The notes: generated by a model not told the origin, from the sequence alone. Counted from the stretch's first letter, positions 11,765 to 23,700 are shown. The stretch is 64,000 nt of DNA from Carex sylvatica (GCA_964058845.1 CAXKVR010000157.1:1-64000), one strand, 5' to 3'. A program made the numbers and translations.

Positions 11765-13456
11765 TTGCTTAATTTAGTTAATCTAGATTTTAATCTTTAT
11801 CTTTTCTGTTCTTATTTTATCTCTCTCAGGAACAAGCTGGAATTCATACTACCTCCAAAGGGCGATTACCATCTGAGGAGTAGGGGACCAGTACTTGACA
11901 CGGACTGCACAACTTCTGATACGGTCCGTGTAACCCCTCCATACCCACCTGTTCCTGCACAACCACCTCTCAACATGGCTGCCCTACCCGATCCGAATCT
12001 GACAGCCATACCCCCTGGCCAACAACCTCCTCACACGGGTCGTGCAAGAGACACACGGTCCGTACACTCTGAGCACCACAGCCAGCATTCAAAGAGTGAA
12101 GGGGAGAAGAAAATGGAGGAATTTCTGACTGACGACATGGATGATATGAGCATGCACGGCTTTCAACCAAGGACTCTTCGCGAGTTCAATGTGCCTCGAG
12201 CTGGAGACGTGAGAGGTGCAATCCGGCTGCCAAGAATTCCAGGGCAACAATCGGCCTTAAATCCGGGCATTGTCAATATTGTGCAGCAGAACACCTTCAA
12301 TGGCTTGGATCATGAAGATCCACACACTCATCTCTAAACTTTTCTCGAGTGTTGTACCACCATTAAGACCAATGGGGCACAGTCTGATTACATTAAACTT
12401 GCTTTGTTTCCTTTCACACTTAGGGATAAAGCTAAGAAATGGTTAGGGTCATTACCAAGGGATTTTATTACCAACTGGAGGGAATTGTCTGATTCATTTT
12501 TAACTAGGTTTTTCCCTCATAAACGAACTGCTAAGGTGAGAACCCAACTGACTGGCTTTAGGCAAATGTCTGATGAACCCCTGAACGAGTCCTGGGAAAG
12601 GTTTAGGGAGTTACAGTATTCTTGTCCCCACCATGGTCTCCCTGATTGGCTCTTGATCCAAACTTTTTACGATGGTTTAACTGAAAGCACTCGTATATCT
12701 GTTGATGCTGTTGCAGGTGGAGCTCTTATGTCAAGGGAACCTCGCGAGGCTATGCATTTGATTGACAGCATGGCTCAGAATCAACAATGGTCCGGTCGCG
12801 ACAACACTCTACCAGGAGGTGGAGGCAAATTCGAAGTGGATCAGATCACCGCCCTAACCGCCAAAATAGATGCTATGCAGAGAGCATTCGACAAGATAAG
12901 CGTGAAGGCGGTCGCCAGCCAGCAGCCACAACCCTGTGTCATGTGCGGCGATAAGGGGCATGTGTATGAGCAATGCCCACTGGCGCAGAATGATGGAGAG
13001 ACCGAACAAGTCCATTCTCTCAACAATGAACCATTATACTTTCCGAAACCTCCTTACAATCGATCTTACTCCAAGGACCTGGTTGAGCAGCAAAACTGGA
13101 GGTGGAACCAGAACAACCCCGCCCCATTCAACAACTCCTCGAGCGGCAACAACCGAAACTTCTACAACAATGCTTCATTTCCCGTCTCAAACAACCAAGC
13201 ATCTCAATCCGGTCCTCCCCAGCCATATATCACTCCCGCTGTGAGTAATTTCATGCATGAGCAAGGGAAGATGAACCAGATGATTTTTGAGCAAATGCAA
13301 CAGATGCAAACGTTGAATGCTCAACTGGTTGCTCAGAATAAATTGATATTGGAGCAAATGGATCATCAGGCTGCACCGAATCAATCACAACCTGGAAGGC
13401 TGCCCAGTCAACCAGAACTCAACCCTAGAGGAGAGGTCAAAGCCATCACACTGTGA
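11765..13456 (+). pseudogene. Gag polyprotein with one internal stop
   Basis: One frame encodes retroviral-type gag. There is a Pro-rich N-terminal region, then the retrotransposon gag domain (KAKKWLGSLP, SDSFLTRFFPHKRT), and a CCHC zinc knuckle (CVMCGDKGHVYEQC, codons near 12933-12977). A Gln/Asn-rich tail ends in VKAITL. A TAA at 12335-12337 splits it. A TGA at 13454-13456 ends it where Athila gag normally reads LRSG into protease, and the same frame continues beyond. Both stops can be explained by single C-to-T changes. The N-terminal region carries copies of the family's palindromic motif in frame (11897-11930, 12033-12065). Start codon not certain. Confidence 0.82.
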
Positions 13457-14998
13457 AGTGGGACCTATTATCAGGGTCCTGCCAAGTCCCCTGATTCAGC
13501 AGCCCAGCACACGGACCGTGCAGACTCCACACGGACCGTGCAGAAATCACATGTTGTAGAAACTGAGCAACCCAACCTTGCAGAGTCGACACAGTCAGCA
13601 GAACCAGTTCAAACTAGTTTCGACACGGACCGTGTCAGTGTGACACGACCCGTACAAAATGGACCTGACAGCCAGGGAAGAAAGGAGGCCCAAAAACCAC
13701 CACCATATCGGCCGCCTGTACCCTTTCCTCAGAGGCTAGCTGAGTCTAGACTTAACGAGCAATTCGCCAACTTCATCCAAGTGCTCAAGCAACTGCACAT
13801 CACCATTCCATTCACTGATGCCTTAACCCAAATACCAACCTACACCAAGTTCCTCAAGGACATCCTCACAAACAAACGAAGCTTGGGGGGGCATGAGACG
13901 GTGAAACTCACAGAGCAGTGCAGCGCAATCTTGAGTAGCGAGCTCCCGCCAAAACTAGAAGATCCAGGCAAATTCTCCATTCCTTGCCAAATTGGGAAAG
14001 CTACCATTCAGCGAGCACTATGTGACTTAGGGGCCAGCGTGAGTCTCATGCCACGCACTATCTTTGAGCGCATGGGAGTAGGCGAGCTCAAACCCACGCG
14101 CATGACTTTACAGCTTGCTGATTCTTTTGTCAGGCTACCACTTGGGATAGTGGAGGATGTGCCAGTCCTGGTTGGCAAGTTTTATGTACCTGTTGACTTT
14201 GTTGTCATGGAGATGGAGAAAGACAAGGAAATCCCTATCATTCTGGGACGACCATTTTTAAAGACAGCTCGAACACTCATTGACGTGGAGAATGGAACCC
14301 TGACTCTGCGGATTGGAGACGAAAAGGTCCAGTTCAACCTCAATCGAGCTATGAAGTACCCATCTGAACCAGACAAACCAGAAACGTGCTGCGCGATCGA
14401 CATGGTTGACCACTTGGTCAAGGAACAAAGCCGTGAGGATTATGGTAAATTTTTAAAAAAAATATATCCTGATTATTTATCTGAATCGCAGGAGAAGGAA
14501 GCTGCTCAAGAAAAGGTGCTTGCAACAGAAGCAAAGTCTGACACTCTGGAGGACCTGACACACGGACTGCATGCATCTCACACGGTCCGTACCCCACAAT
14601 CAGAGCAGCTGGCGCAGGCACACGGGGCGCCCAAGGCTCACACAGGGGCAGTACACGGATCGGACTCATCTCATACGGACCGTACAACAGCCCAGACAGA
14701 GCAACCAACTCTTGAACTCCAACCGTTTCCAGCCAACCCCAACCTCTTGGATGATTTGAAAGCTCTACAAATAAGGATTTGGAGTATTATAATGCGAGTT
14801 CAGCAAAATGTGATTGGAGATTTGATCAAGAAGTTCACATGCACGACACCAGCCACCTTCTTTACCAGCAGAATCAGCGCCAGCTCACACGGACCGTACA
14901 GATATCATTCGGACCGTGCAGACCAGCACTCCATCCGTGCACCTCAGAGGTGGGCGCTCCGCCCAGATCCACCCGACCCACCTCCCACCGATCAGTGA
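13457..14998 (+). pseudogene. Aspartic protease part of pol; RT, RNase H and IN missing
   Basis: The frame continues from gag after the TGA. A spacer with several motif copies (13509-13660) precedes a conserved block at 13680-13920 (FPQRLAESRLNEQF, KFLKDILTNKRSLGG). The retropepsin follows, with CDLGASVSLMP as the Athila-type catalytic Asp and PIILGRPFL downstream. After about 14440 come a spacer with four to six further motif copies and a Pro-rich end. No polymerase motif is present, so the element would depend on enzymes supplied by relatives. Confidence 0.82.
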
Positions 14999-15077
14999 GG
15001 TGCCCCCGCTTCACCCCTCACTCCATGTCTGGTTAATTTTTATATTTTCTTTTATTTACTTTTTCTTGTGTGAATTC

Positions 15078-15117
15078 AAGCATTGAGGACAATGCTTTAT
15101 TTAAGCTTGGGGGGTAG
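15078..15117 (+). promoter_or_regulatory. Hairpin plus internal polypurine-tract-like G run
   Basis: AAGCATTG-AGGA-CAATGCTT (15078-15097) forms an 8-bp perfect stem with loop AGGA, followed by AAGCTTGGGGGGT. The same arrangement occurs on the minus strand at 18078-18114. A variant sits beside the terminal polypurine tract at 17233-17266. The similarity is visible directly; its role in plus-strand priming or RNA packaging is an inference. Confidence 0.6.
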
Positions 15118-15699
15118 AATAGAAGAAAACTGTATCTGCATTTAGGACATGTTTATTTTTCAAAAATTATATTTTTAGGTGGAAAACTTACGTGAATTGT
15201 TAGAATTAAGGACTTTTGTGAAAAAAATTGGTTATGATTGGGATGACCCCAAATTAATTAGAACTAACCCCATATTTTACCATAGAACTGCTTTAAATGA
15301 GATTGTTTTGAGAACTTGAAAAGATGAAAACTTGAATCATGTCGAAAAAGCATTTTGAAACTGAATTGTGCCTTTAAAATTAAGGAAATGGGATTTTAAA
15401 TAATAGAAAGATTGGGATATCCATTGATATGAGAGAATACCAGTGGATATGTGTATTCATGATATATGCAAAAGAAAAAAAAAATTATTTTTAAAAGATG
15501 GAGAAAATAAGAGTACTGGCAATAAGTCCTTAGGGGCGCCTTTGAGCTCATCTCCCAATTTAAAAATAAAATAAAATAGAGTACTGGCATAATCTATCTG
15601 GATGCCTTTGAGCTCGATAAAAATTAAAAAACTTTTGCATATATCAACATACGAAGTCCGCGACTTTCTAACTTAAGCTTGGTTCAAGCTTGGGGGGAC
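15118..15699 (+). other. 3' untranslated region of the plus-strand element
   Basis: This AT-rich segment has no coding frame. It is collinear with the minus-strand element's 3' region (about 17560-18070, reverse complement), including GAGTACTGGCAATAAGTCCT. It then lacks about 350 bp and ends in CAAGCTTGGGGGGAC, polypurine-tract-like, directly against an inverted LTR. Confidence 0.75.
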
Positions 15700-17228
15700 T
15701 GTTCACACAAAAGCGTATGGTACAAAGTTTCAGTACAGCGAGCTGTACCTTTTAACCTTTAATACACCTTCGGTTCAGACTGCAAGTGCACAGTCCTATC
15801 GAATAGTATATAATCGGGTATCGATCACAGGGACGGTTCAAATCTAAACCGGATTCTACTTAGATTAATTAAAGACTAGAAGTGAGAAATGGTTGGTTTT
15901 TGGTATTTAATTCCTAATCAGTTCAATAACAATAATTAAATGAAAGACAGTAAATAAACTTGGTTTAAATCAATAATAAAAGGAGTTTCCAGGGTTTCAG
16001 ACTTATCTCAGTTCTGCCTCTCAGTCCCTGACACGGACCGTGTAATTTCTTACACGGGTCGTATCAGCTTACACGGACTGTGTAGTTTCCTACACGGGTC
16101 GTATCAGCTTACACGGACCGTGTACTGTTGTACACGGGTCGTGTGGACTTCGAGTTAATGCACCAGTCACTGTTTCTTTACGTGGTTCCTTTGTGTAGGG
16201 TTCAACTGACCAGACCTAATGTTTCTAAACCTCAACTGTCGTATGTTGGTTTATCGACTTGGTATGAAATCTGCAATATCTGCCCTCTTTGGGCTCTAAA
16301 CCTCAACTGTCGTATATTGGTTCGAGTTACCAAGTTACTTGTTTGGAATACTAAAGGTAACCTCTTATCCGTCGATAAGAGGAAATGTTCACCTTCCGGC
16401 TACTAGTTGGTTTCCCCTGTCGGATCACTAATCCTACCTCATGTACTTAGTCTGGTTGCAAGATCAAATTGGACACAGTACCTTATAGATGTGGCCTCAT
16501 CTAGTGGTCAAACCAAATAATAATCAAGCAATTCAAACTAAGCAATTAAAATCAATCACAATCAAGTAAACACAAATTTCAACGTAAAAATCCAATAACT
16601 AGATGCAAAACAAAACATTCGATTACATCTTAACCCTAGAAACAAATAAAACTACTCAAGCATAGTGCTAAAACAGATAACAAAGATAAAAGAATAAGAA
16701 TTCATGCTAAAACCGAAGTACAAAGGAGATCCACAATAAAAACTCGCGTCTTTGGCTTCTCCACTTCGTCTCCAAGCAATAGCCGTCAATCTCTAACCCT
16801 AGAATTGTCTCTCTGCTCCAGAATTCCTTTCTGGTGCAAGAAATCCCGTCTTTATAGCCTAGGCCGACTTTCCTTCCTTCAGATTTCTTTCCAGAACTCT
16901 AGATCTCTTTCCGGATTTGTCTGATACGACCCGTGTAACATTCTGTACGGGTCGTGTGCCTGTGTCTCTTCTGAGGTCGAGTCAGCAGTCGTGTCTGTGG
17001 TCGAGTCGAGGTTGGTACGACCCGCACAAGATTGTACACGGGTCGTGTCAATACTTCTCAAATTCCAAATTCTCCTCGATTTCATCTCATTCCTGCAAAG
17101 TAAAAACAAACTTGCAGCAGTACCACATTCTATGGATATTTTAATAAAATACAACCGATTAAATGATTCTAGACACAGGTTTTGGTACAAAATATAGGTC
17201 GGAAAGTAGATATGTTTGTGGGATATCA
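15700..17228 (-). mobile_element. 3' LTR of the minus-strand Athila-like element
   Basis: This 1,529-bp LTR lies in reverse orientation (TGTTCACAC...GATATCA on the plus strand). The minus-strand TATA box is at 16850-16857. Motif clusters lie at 16030-16145, 16921-16950 and 17013-17045, at the same places as in the other LTRs. Its outer end touches the polypurine-tract-like GGGGGGAC of the plus-strand element. Confidence 0.92.
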
Positions 17229-17266
17229 AATTCCCCCAAGCTGAAATCTTGCTTGTCCTCAAGCAA
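17229..17266 (-). promoter_or_regulatory. Polypurine tract with adjacent AGGA-loop hairpin
   Basis: On the minus strand AGCTTGGGGGAATT directly precedes the LTR start TGATATC, the expected position of a polypurine tract. Just upstream is TTGCTTG-AGGA-CAAGCAA (17249-17266), a 7-bp stem. Its loop is the same as in the internal hairpin at 18097-18114, but the stem is different. Confidence 0.75.
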
Positions 17267-18176
17267 AAATCCCAACTCTAGGTAGGTCTTTAGATTAACT
17301 AAATGCAAATGAAATTCTAAATGTGAAAAATTTACGGGAGTTTGCTATTGTTAAGAACCCAAGAATCATTTTGGTCAATAACTTGGATTTCTTTGACAAT
17401 TTTTGATTCACCCCACAGATTAACTAATCAGACTTCCTATTTGTGAGATGCTTTAATAGTTGTAAAGACTAATTGCTCGAGTGATCAATTATTATTTTTT
17501 TATTTTAAAACTGGGCCCTTGTTTGTGGTGATTTTCATTCTTTGGGTTTAGGCCTCATTTAGGCTTAAGTTAGAAAGTTGTGAACTTTATGTGTTGATGT
17601 ATGCAAAATTTCTATATATATATATATTATTTTTATTTTTTTTTTAGTTTGGGAGACGAGCTCAAAGGCGCCCAATAGGACTTATTGCCAGTACTCTTAT
17701 GTTCTCCATCTTTTCAAGTTTTTATTATATTTTGCATACACCATGAATACACACATCCAATGATATTCATTCATACCAATGAATATCCCAATCTTTCTTT
17801 ATTGAAAATCCCGTTTCTTTATTTTAAAGGCACATTTCAGTTTCCAATCAATTCAAGGTTTTCATCTTTTCAGGTTCTCAAAACATCTCCTCTTAAGTAG
17901 TCTGTTAATTAATCATGGGGTTAGTTCCAAATGTTCAAGGTCATCCTAATTCTTTCCAAAACTTTTCAAAAGAATCCTTAATTCAAGCAATTCACGCAAA
18001 TTATCCACCTAGAAATGTAAGCAAAAGGTAAATATGCCCTAAAAAGAAAACTAAATGAGTCCTAAATGCAAAAGTCTCCCCCCCAAGCTTAGTCTGAGCA
18101 TTGTCCTCAATGCTTCAAGACTAAAAAGATAGAAAAAGATATAAAACTCGGGGAAAAGAGAACAAACCTGAGCAAG
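17267..18176 (-). other. 3' untranslated region of the minus-strand element
   Basis: There is no gene. The region between the ATHILA ORF and the polypurine tract is AT-rich and homologous in part to 15118-15690. It contains a second G-rich tract and hairpin at 18078-18114 (stem AGCATTG, loop AGGA). Confidence 0.7.
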
Positions 18177-19823
18177 CTAGGAAGGTGGGGCGCCAGGCCA
18201 GTAGCCATGCTCCTCAAAGAAACGCCAATCTCGCATCTGGTCCTCGATCGCCGAGAGTCGCGAGCTCTGAGAAGTCAACTCGATCCGGAGATCGGAGAGT
18301 GTGTCACCATGCTCAAGCTGGGTGGCCTGCATCTCGAGCTGAGTGGCTCGCATGGCAGAGATGAGCTGGTACATGTCCCAGGAGGTGGGGTCAGATGGGT
18401 GAGAGGGACCGGCGGCGTGAGAGGGACCGGCGGCAGAAGTAGAGGCGTGAACTGGTGGAGGGGAAGGTGGGGCGTCGAGCATCTCTATGTCAGCTGCATG
18501 AGATGGGTGGTCCTGAATAGGAGAAGGGAGTGGCGATCCACGAGCAGGAGGAGAGGGTGGCGGGCCACGAGCAGGAGGAGAGGGTGGCGGTCCACGAGCA
18601 GCCCGAGGTGGCCGTGAGAAGAGCCAGGTACTCCGGTCATCGAAAGAGAGAGAGACCGGAAAAGGTAGAGGAAACAGAGTCCGATCGTCGGGCATACGCC
18701 AGAGAAAACGTCTACTAGCGGGGCTGTACTCAACCTTGATGAACTTGTAGGAGCGGAAGGCATCGATAGTCAACTGTCGGGGACCGCTGCAAAGGTCATC
18801 ATCGACGATCTGCAACCCTAACCGGTCCGCGATGAGAGTAACGTAGGCGCTAATGGTAACAGCGCCTCCCAACCGCGTAGAGCCCTGCTGACGGAGCCAG
18901 TGGTGGATCATGATGAGCATCAGATCGGGCCGCTCGAGCTCGTTGTCTGGGCGGAGCATGTGATCCAACAACTGGAGGTCCTCGACGTTGGCACGGGCGA
19001 CTGTCTCGCCTCGTGCAAAGATGGTGCCACCCAGAATCCAGAGGATGCAGCGGAGGACGGGGTGAGGGACATTCAGACCCTTGAACTCCCGGTTGACCAC
19101 AGAACCGGGCTCCATGCCGGAGATCAGGTTCCAAAAGTGGTCCTTGTCAAGATCGTCATGGAATGAGAGAGATGTAGTCTGGGGGTCAGCGGCAAAACCG
19201 AACCACTCGCGTAGAGTAGAGATCCAGACTCGGTGAGACTGATGGCAGAGCTGGAACTTGATGTACGGACGATCATTGTTGTTCCACTTGAGCTCTAGAG
19301 AAGAAAGAAACTCATGTGTGAGTTTCCTGTAGCCAAACATGTCAATGGCCCAGAAAGCAGGAGTAATCCCGATCCGGCCTGTAAGGCGAAGGAACTCGTC
19401 CTCGACGCCGAAGGCGCGAAGGGCAGCGAAGTCGACTACCCGAGTGTTCTCAATCTTGCGCTGCCGTAGGAGGTCAAAATGATCAAACTGGCGACGCGTG
19501 GGTATGGGGAAATACTCATGCACATATGCATCGGCCCTGTCAGTATAACCCTCAGAGGGGGTATCGCGCTCCTCAGTGTCAAAGGAACTCGAGCCAGAAT
19601 GAGAGGGCTGGTATGAAGAGTGATGAGAAGAGTGATGAGAAGAGTGATGAGAAGAGTGATGAGAAGAGTGAGAAGAAGAAGACGAGTGAGGAAGGGAGGA
19701 ACGGGAGGACGTAGCGTGGTCGGACCCAGAAGGAGTGGGCGTGCGTGCACGTTGTTGTTGCGCGGCACGGATAGCAAGCTGCCGCCGCTCATTGGCATGC
19801 TTGGAGCGGCGTTCATTGAACAT
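18177..19823 (-). CDS. ATHILA-family ORF (3' ORF of an Athila-like element)
   Basis: The frame is open for 548 codons from the preferred ATG at 19823 (MFNERRSKHANERR); an upstream in-frame ATG at 19880 adds only motif-derived residues. The central part matches the plant ATHILA ORF family: FDHFDLLRQRKI, then FLRLTGRIGI and KLTHEFLSSLEL, followed by VWISTLREWFGF. The N-terminal region is Ser/His-rich with a four-residue SSHH repeat (19610-19680). The C-terminal part is Pro-rich (ARGPPPSPP repeats), with a probable coiled coil near the end. In Athila elements an ORF in this position has been called env-like, but no signal peptide or membrane segment is visible here. The ORF is intact although pol is broken. 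Confidence 0.75.
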   Translation of the reverse strand: MFNERRSKHANERRQLAIRAAQQQRARTPTPSGSDHATSSRSSLPHSSSSSHSSHHSSHHSSHHSSHHSSYQPSHSGSSSFDTEERDTPSEGYTDRADAYVHEYFPIPTRRQFDHFDLLRQRKIENTRVVDFAALRAFGVEDEFLRLTGRIGITPAFWAIDMFGYRKLTHEFLSSLELKWNNNDRPYIKFQLCHQSHRVWISTLREWFGFAADPQTTSLSFHDDLDKDHFWNLISGMEPGSVVNREFKGLNVPHPVLRCILWILGGTIFARGETVARANVEDLQLLDHMLRPDNELERPDLMLIMIHHWLRQQGSTRLGGAVTISAYVTLIADRLGLQIVDDDLCSGPRQLTIDAFRSYKFIKVEYSPASRRFLWRMPDDRTLFPLPFPVSLSFDDRSTWLFSRPPRAARGPPPSPPARGPPPSPPARGSPLPSPIQDHPSHAADIEMLDAPPSPPPVHASTSAAGPSHAAGPSHPSDPTSWDMYQLISAMRATQLEMQATQLEHGDTLSDLRIELTSQSSRLSAIEDQMRDWRFFEEHGYWPGAPPS

Positions 19824-20747
19824 GGTGCACAGGAGGGCTGGTACGGGTCGGACAGACCGTGATACGGATCGGACAGACAATGATACGGGCCGGACAGAGA
19901 TGGTACGGGCCGGAGAAAGGCTGGTACGGGTCTGGTAAACACTGACCCGGGTCGGACCAAAGTGTGATACGGTGGTGGTAAGTCCGACTCAGACCGGACA
20001 GGGTACTGGTATGACACTTACACGGGTCGTACCAGGGGTTGGTGCGGGTCGGATTAGGGTTTGTGCACAGAAAACAGAGTCGGAGAAAGATGAGAGGGAA
20101 AGGAAAGGATACGTACCTGCGTGAAGGGAGATGTCGCAGGGGAAGAGCCGAAGGCCGAGAAGAGGAAAGAGGCGGCGGATCGCCGCGGCGGAAGACAGAA
20201 GGCGGTGGTGGCGCAGCTACACGGTGGAAATCACAAGGCGGTGGTGCTCAACAGATGCTTGGGTCGGATCGGATGAGCTGACACGGGGAGAAAAGGGGAG
20301 AACTCGGGTCTGATCGCCTGGGCTGACTCGGAGAGGAGAAAGGAGATGCTCGGGTCGGGCAGCTAAGTCGAATGGGAGAGAGATTTAAAGAGAAGGGTGT
20401 AATTAATGCGGAGCGGACGCGACGGTTGGAGTCGATACGGTCCGTATACATGCGACACGGGTCGTGTAAGACCGGACCGTGTGAACTGCTGAATGGGTCG
20501 TGCAAGTCCCCCTCCATGGTACGGGTCGTACAGAGTCTGTACGGGTCGTGTCAATCCGGGCCGTGTGAGCTGCTGAACCTGAAACAATACTCTCCTGGTG
20601 TCCAAAACGCATGAGAACTAGAAAGAAACATGAAAGTAAGGAACAAAATGCAAAATAACCAAAAAGTAAATGAAAGTAAGGAACGAAAGTGCTTGGGTTG
20701 CCTCCCAAGAAGCGCTCGTTTTGGGTCTCGAGCTTGACCACATGTGG
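19824..20747 (-). other. Motif-rich spacer between pol and the ATHILA ORF
   Basis: No gene is supported. Many copies of ACGGGTCG- and CGGTCCGT-type motifs lie at 19838-20040 and 20436-20570, giving spurious open frames in several directions. The middle part (20060-20240) is GA-rich. Confidence 0.65.
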
Positions 20748-23700
20748 CTAAGTGTCGGCTGAGGCGGGATCGAAGAGGGTCTGCTCGAAACGCTCGGGTT
20801 GGGGATGGTCAGCAATGTAGTGCTTGAGACGCTGACCATTGACTTTGAAAATTCGTCCATCGGAACTTGCAATCTCAATTGCGCCATAGTGGTACACATT
20901 CGTCACTTGGAACGGGCCAGACCATCTAGACTTCAGTTTACCTGGAAAAAGTCTAAGTCGAGAGTTAAACAAGAGGACAAGATTACCTTTACTGAATTCG
21001 CGCGGCGTGATGCGCTTGTCATGCACCTGCTTGGTTTTCTCTTTGTAGATTCGTGCGTTCTCGTAGGCTTGCAAACGCAACTCCTCCAACTCGTGTAATT
21101 CAAGGATGCGCTTCTCACCAGCTGCTACCATGTCCATATTGATTGTTCGCGTGGCCCAGTATGCCTTGTGTTCGAGTTCGACAGGTAGGTGGCAAGGTTT
21201 GCCGTACACCAGCTTGAAAGGGCTCATCCCGATCGACGTTTTGAAGGCAGTTCGGTATGCCTAGAGCGCATCATTCAGCTTGAGTGACCAATCCTTGCGT
21301 GTCCTAGCCACAGTTTTCTCCAAGATGGACTTGATTTCCCTGTTGGAAATCTCAGCTTGACCATTAGATTGTGGGTGATAAGAAGTGGTTACCTTATGGG
21401 TCACCCCATGACGGCTCAAGAGATTGGCAAATTGGCGGTTGATGAAGTGCTTGCCTCTGTCACTGATGACGGTTCGGGGTACCCCAAAGCGAGGGAAAAT
21501 GATATCATTGAACAGCTGCTTCACTGCATTAGAGTCTGCTTTCCTGCAAGCCACTGCTTCAACCCATTTGGACACGTAGTCGACGGCAACCAAGATGTAC
21601 TCATACCCACATGACGATGGAAATGGTCCCATAAAATCAATGCCCTATACATCAAAAAGCTCTACCTCGAGGATAGAATGAAGAGGCATCTCATGGCGCC
21701 GGGTGATGTTCCCAGTACGTTGACACTTGTCACAAGACGAGACAAAGGTTCTCGCATCCCTGAAAATTGAAGGCCAAAAGAAACCAGATTGCAATACCTT
21801 TGTTGCTATCTTGGAGAAGGAAGCATGGCCGCCATAAGCTGAGGAGTGGCAATGCTCGAGAATGGAACGCGTCTCCTCGTACGGCACGCAGCGTCGGTAG
21901 ATACTGTCTACACCTGCTTTGAAAAGATAAGGGTCATCCCAAAAGTAATACCTGGCATCGGAGCGAAGCTTCTTCTTCTGTTGGTATGTCATGGTGGACG
22001 GGAAAGCTCCAGAAACAAGGAAATTCGCGATGTCTGCATACCAAGGGGTAGATTGGGTGCTGATACGGACCGTGTCACTGGTGGTGCGACCCTGGTGGTG
22101 AATTACACGACCCGTGTGGGAATCTGTACGGTCCGTGTCAGGGATGCCCTGAACTGAGAGAAGATGTTCATCAGGGAACGTGTCATTGATCGGTAGGTTG
22201 GCGTTGCCCATGTCTTCCCAACGAAGGCGGGATAGATGGTCTGCCACAGTGTTTTCGACGCCTTTTTTGTCTTTGATTTCTATATCAAATTCCTGCAAAA
22301 GAAGGATCCATCTAATCAATCTAGGTTTAGCGTCTTGTTTACTCAACAAATACCTGAGTGCAGCGTGGTCCGTGTAGATAACTATCTTCGAACCAACCAA
22401 GTAGGATCTGAACTTGTCGAGAGCGAACACGATGGCGAGAAGCTCTTTCTCAGTTGTGGTGTAGTTCATTTGGGCTGGATCCAGCACCTTGCTAGCGTAA
22501 TAGATAGCACACGGCTTGTTGTCCTTCCTCTGCCCGAGAACTGCTCCCACGGCATAATCGCTAGCATCGCACATCAGTTCGAATGGTAGAGACCAGTCAG
22601 GTGGCTGCAGGATGGGCGCTGAAATGAGAGCTTCTTTCAAACTGCAGAAAGATTGAACACAGTCATTAGTAAAAATGAAATCAGAGTCTTTAATGAGCAG
22701 ATTGGTCAGTGGTTTCGCGATCTTAGAAAAATCCTTGATGAACCGGCGGTAGAAACCTGCATGTCCAAGAAAACTGCGAACCCCTTTAACACTGGTCGGG
22801 ATCTCGAGTTTTTCGATCACCTCAATCTTAGCTTTATCAACTTCAATGCCTTTTGAGGTCACAACATGTCCTAGGACGACACCTTCCTGAACCATGAAGT
22901 GACATTTTTTCCAATTAAGAATCAGATTGACATCCTCGCATTTCTGCAAAATCTTACAGAGGTTAGCTAAACAAGTATCAAAACAAACACCATAGACGGA
23001 AAAGTCATCCATAAAAACCTCAACCTCATTCTCAATAAAGTCAGAAAAGATGGCCATCATGGCCCTCTGGAAGGTTGCTGGTGCATTACAAAGACCAAAA
23101 GGCATCCTACGATAAGCAAATGTACCATAGGGACAGGTAAAAGTGGTCTTTTCTTGGTCATTTGGGTGGATGGGTATTTGGAAGAAACCATAATAACCAT
23201 CAAGGTAACAGAAGTAAGAATGACTAGCAAGCCTTTCCAGGAGTTGGTCAACAAATGGTAATGGAAAATGATCTTTGCGCGTTGCTGCGTTGAGTTTCCG
23301 ATAGTCAACACACATTCGATAACCAGACACGACACGCGTTTGGATCAACTCATTTTTCTCATTCCGTACCACTGTCGCGCCTCCTTTCTTTGGAACAACA
23401 TGAATGGGACTCACCCATTTGCTATCAGAGATTGGGTAGATAATACCTGCATCGAGGAGTTTGAAAATCTCCTTTTTGACTACCTCTTTCAGATTGGGGT
23501 TGAGTCGTCGCTGGTGCTCAACAGAGGGCTTGTGATCATCCTCGAGTAGGATACGGTGCGAGCAGATAGATGGATGGATGCCCTTCAGGTCCTTGATTGA
23601 ATATCCGAGCGCGCCTTTGTGAATCTTTAATTTCTCCAAGAGTTGAGCGGTCTGATCGGAATCTAAACCTGCATTTACAATCACGGGATAAGACTTATCA

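Larger units (their letters stand above)
10228..15699 (+). mobile_element. Athila-like Ty3/gypsy element, gag-protease only, no intact 3' LTR
   Basis: The order is 5' LTR, primer-binding site, gag, protease, a short spacer and a polypurine tract. Reverse transcriptase, RNase H and integrase are absent: after the protease the frame passes through motif-rich spacer and ends at 14998. Instead of its own 3' LTR in direct orientation, the element meets an inverted LTR at 15700. The protease is closely similar to that of the minus-strand element at 15700-24722, so both belong to one family. It is a non-autonomous derivative that also carries two in-frame stops. Confidence 0.88.

Noticed and set aside
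17585..17660. TA/T-rich stretch as a possible element border
   Set aside because: It is an ordinary microsatellite in the 3' untranslated region of the Athila-like element.
18485..20313. Several frames of 60-190 codons around the ATHILA ORF
   Set aside because: They arise from GC-rich, repeat-containing sequence and overlap the supported minus-strand ORF or the motif-rich spacer.
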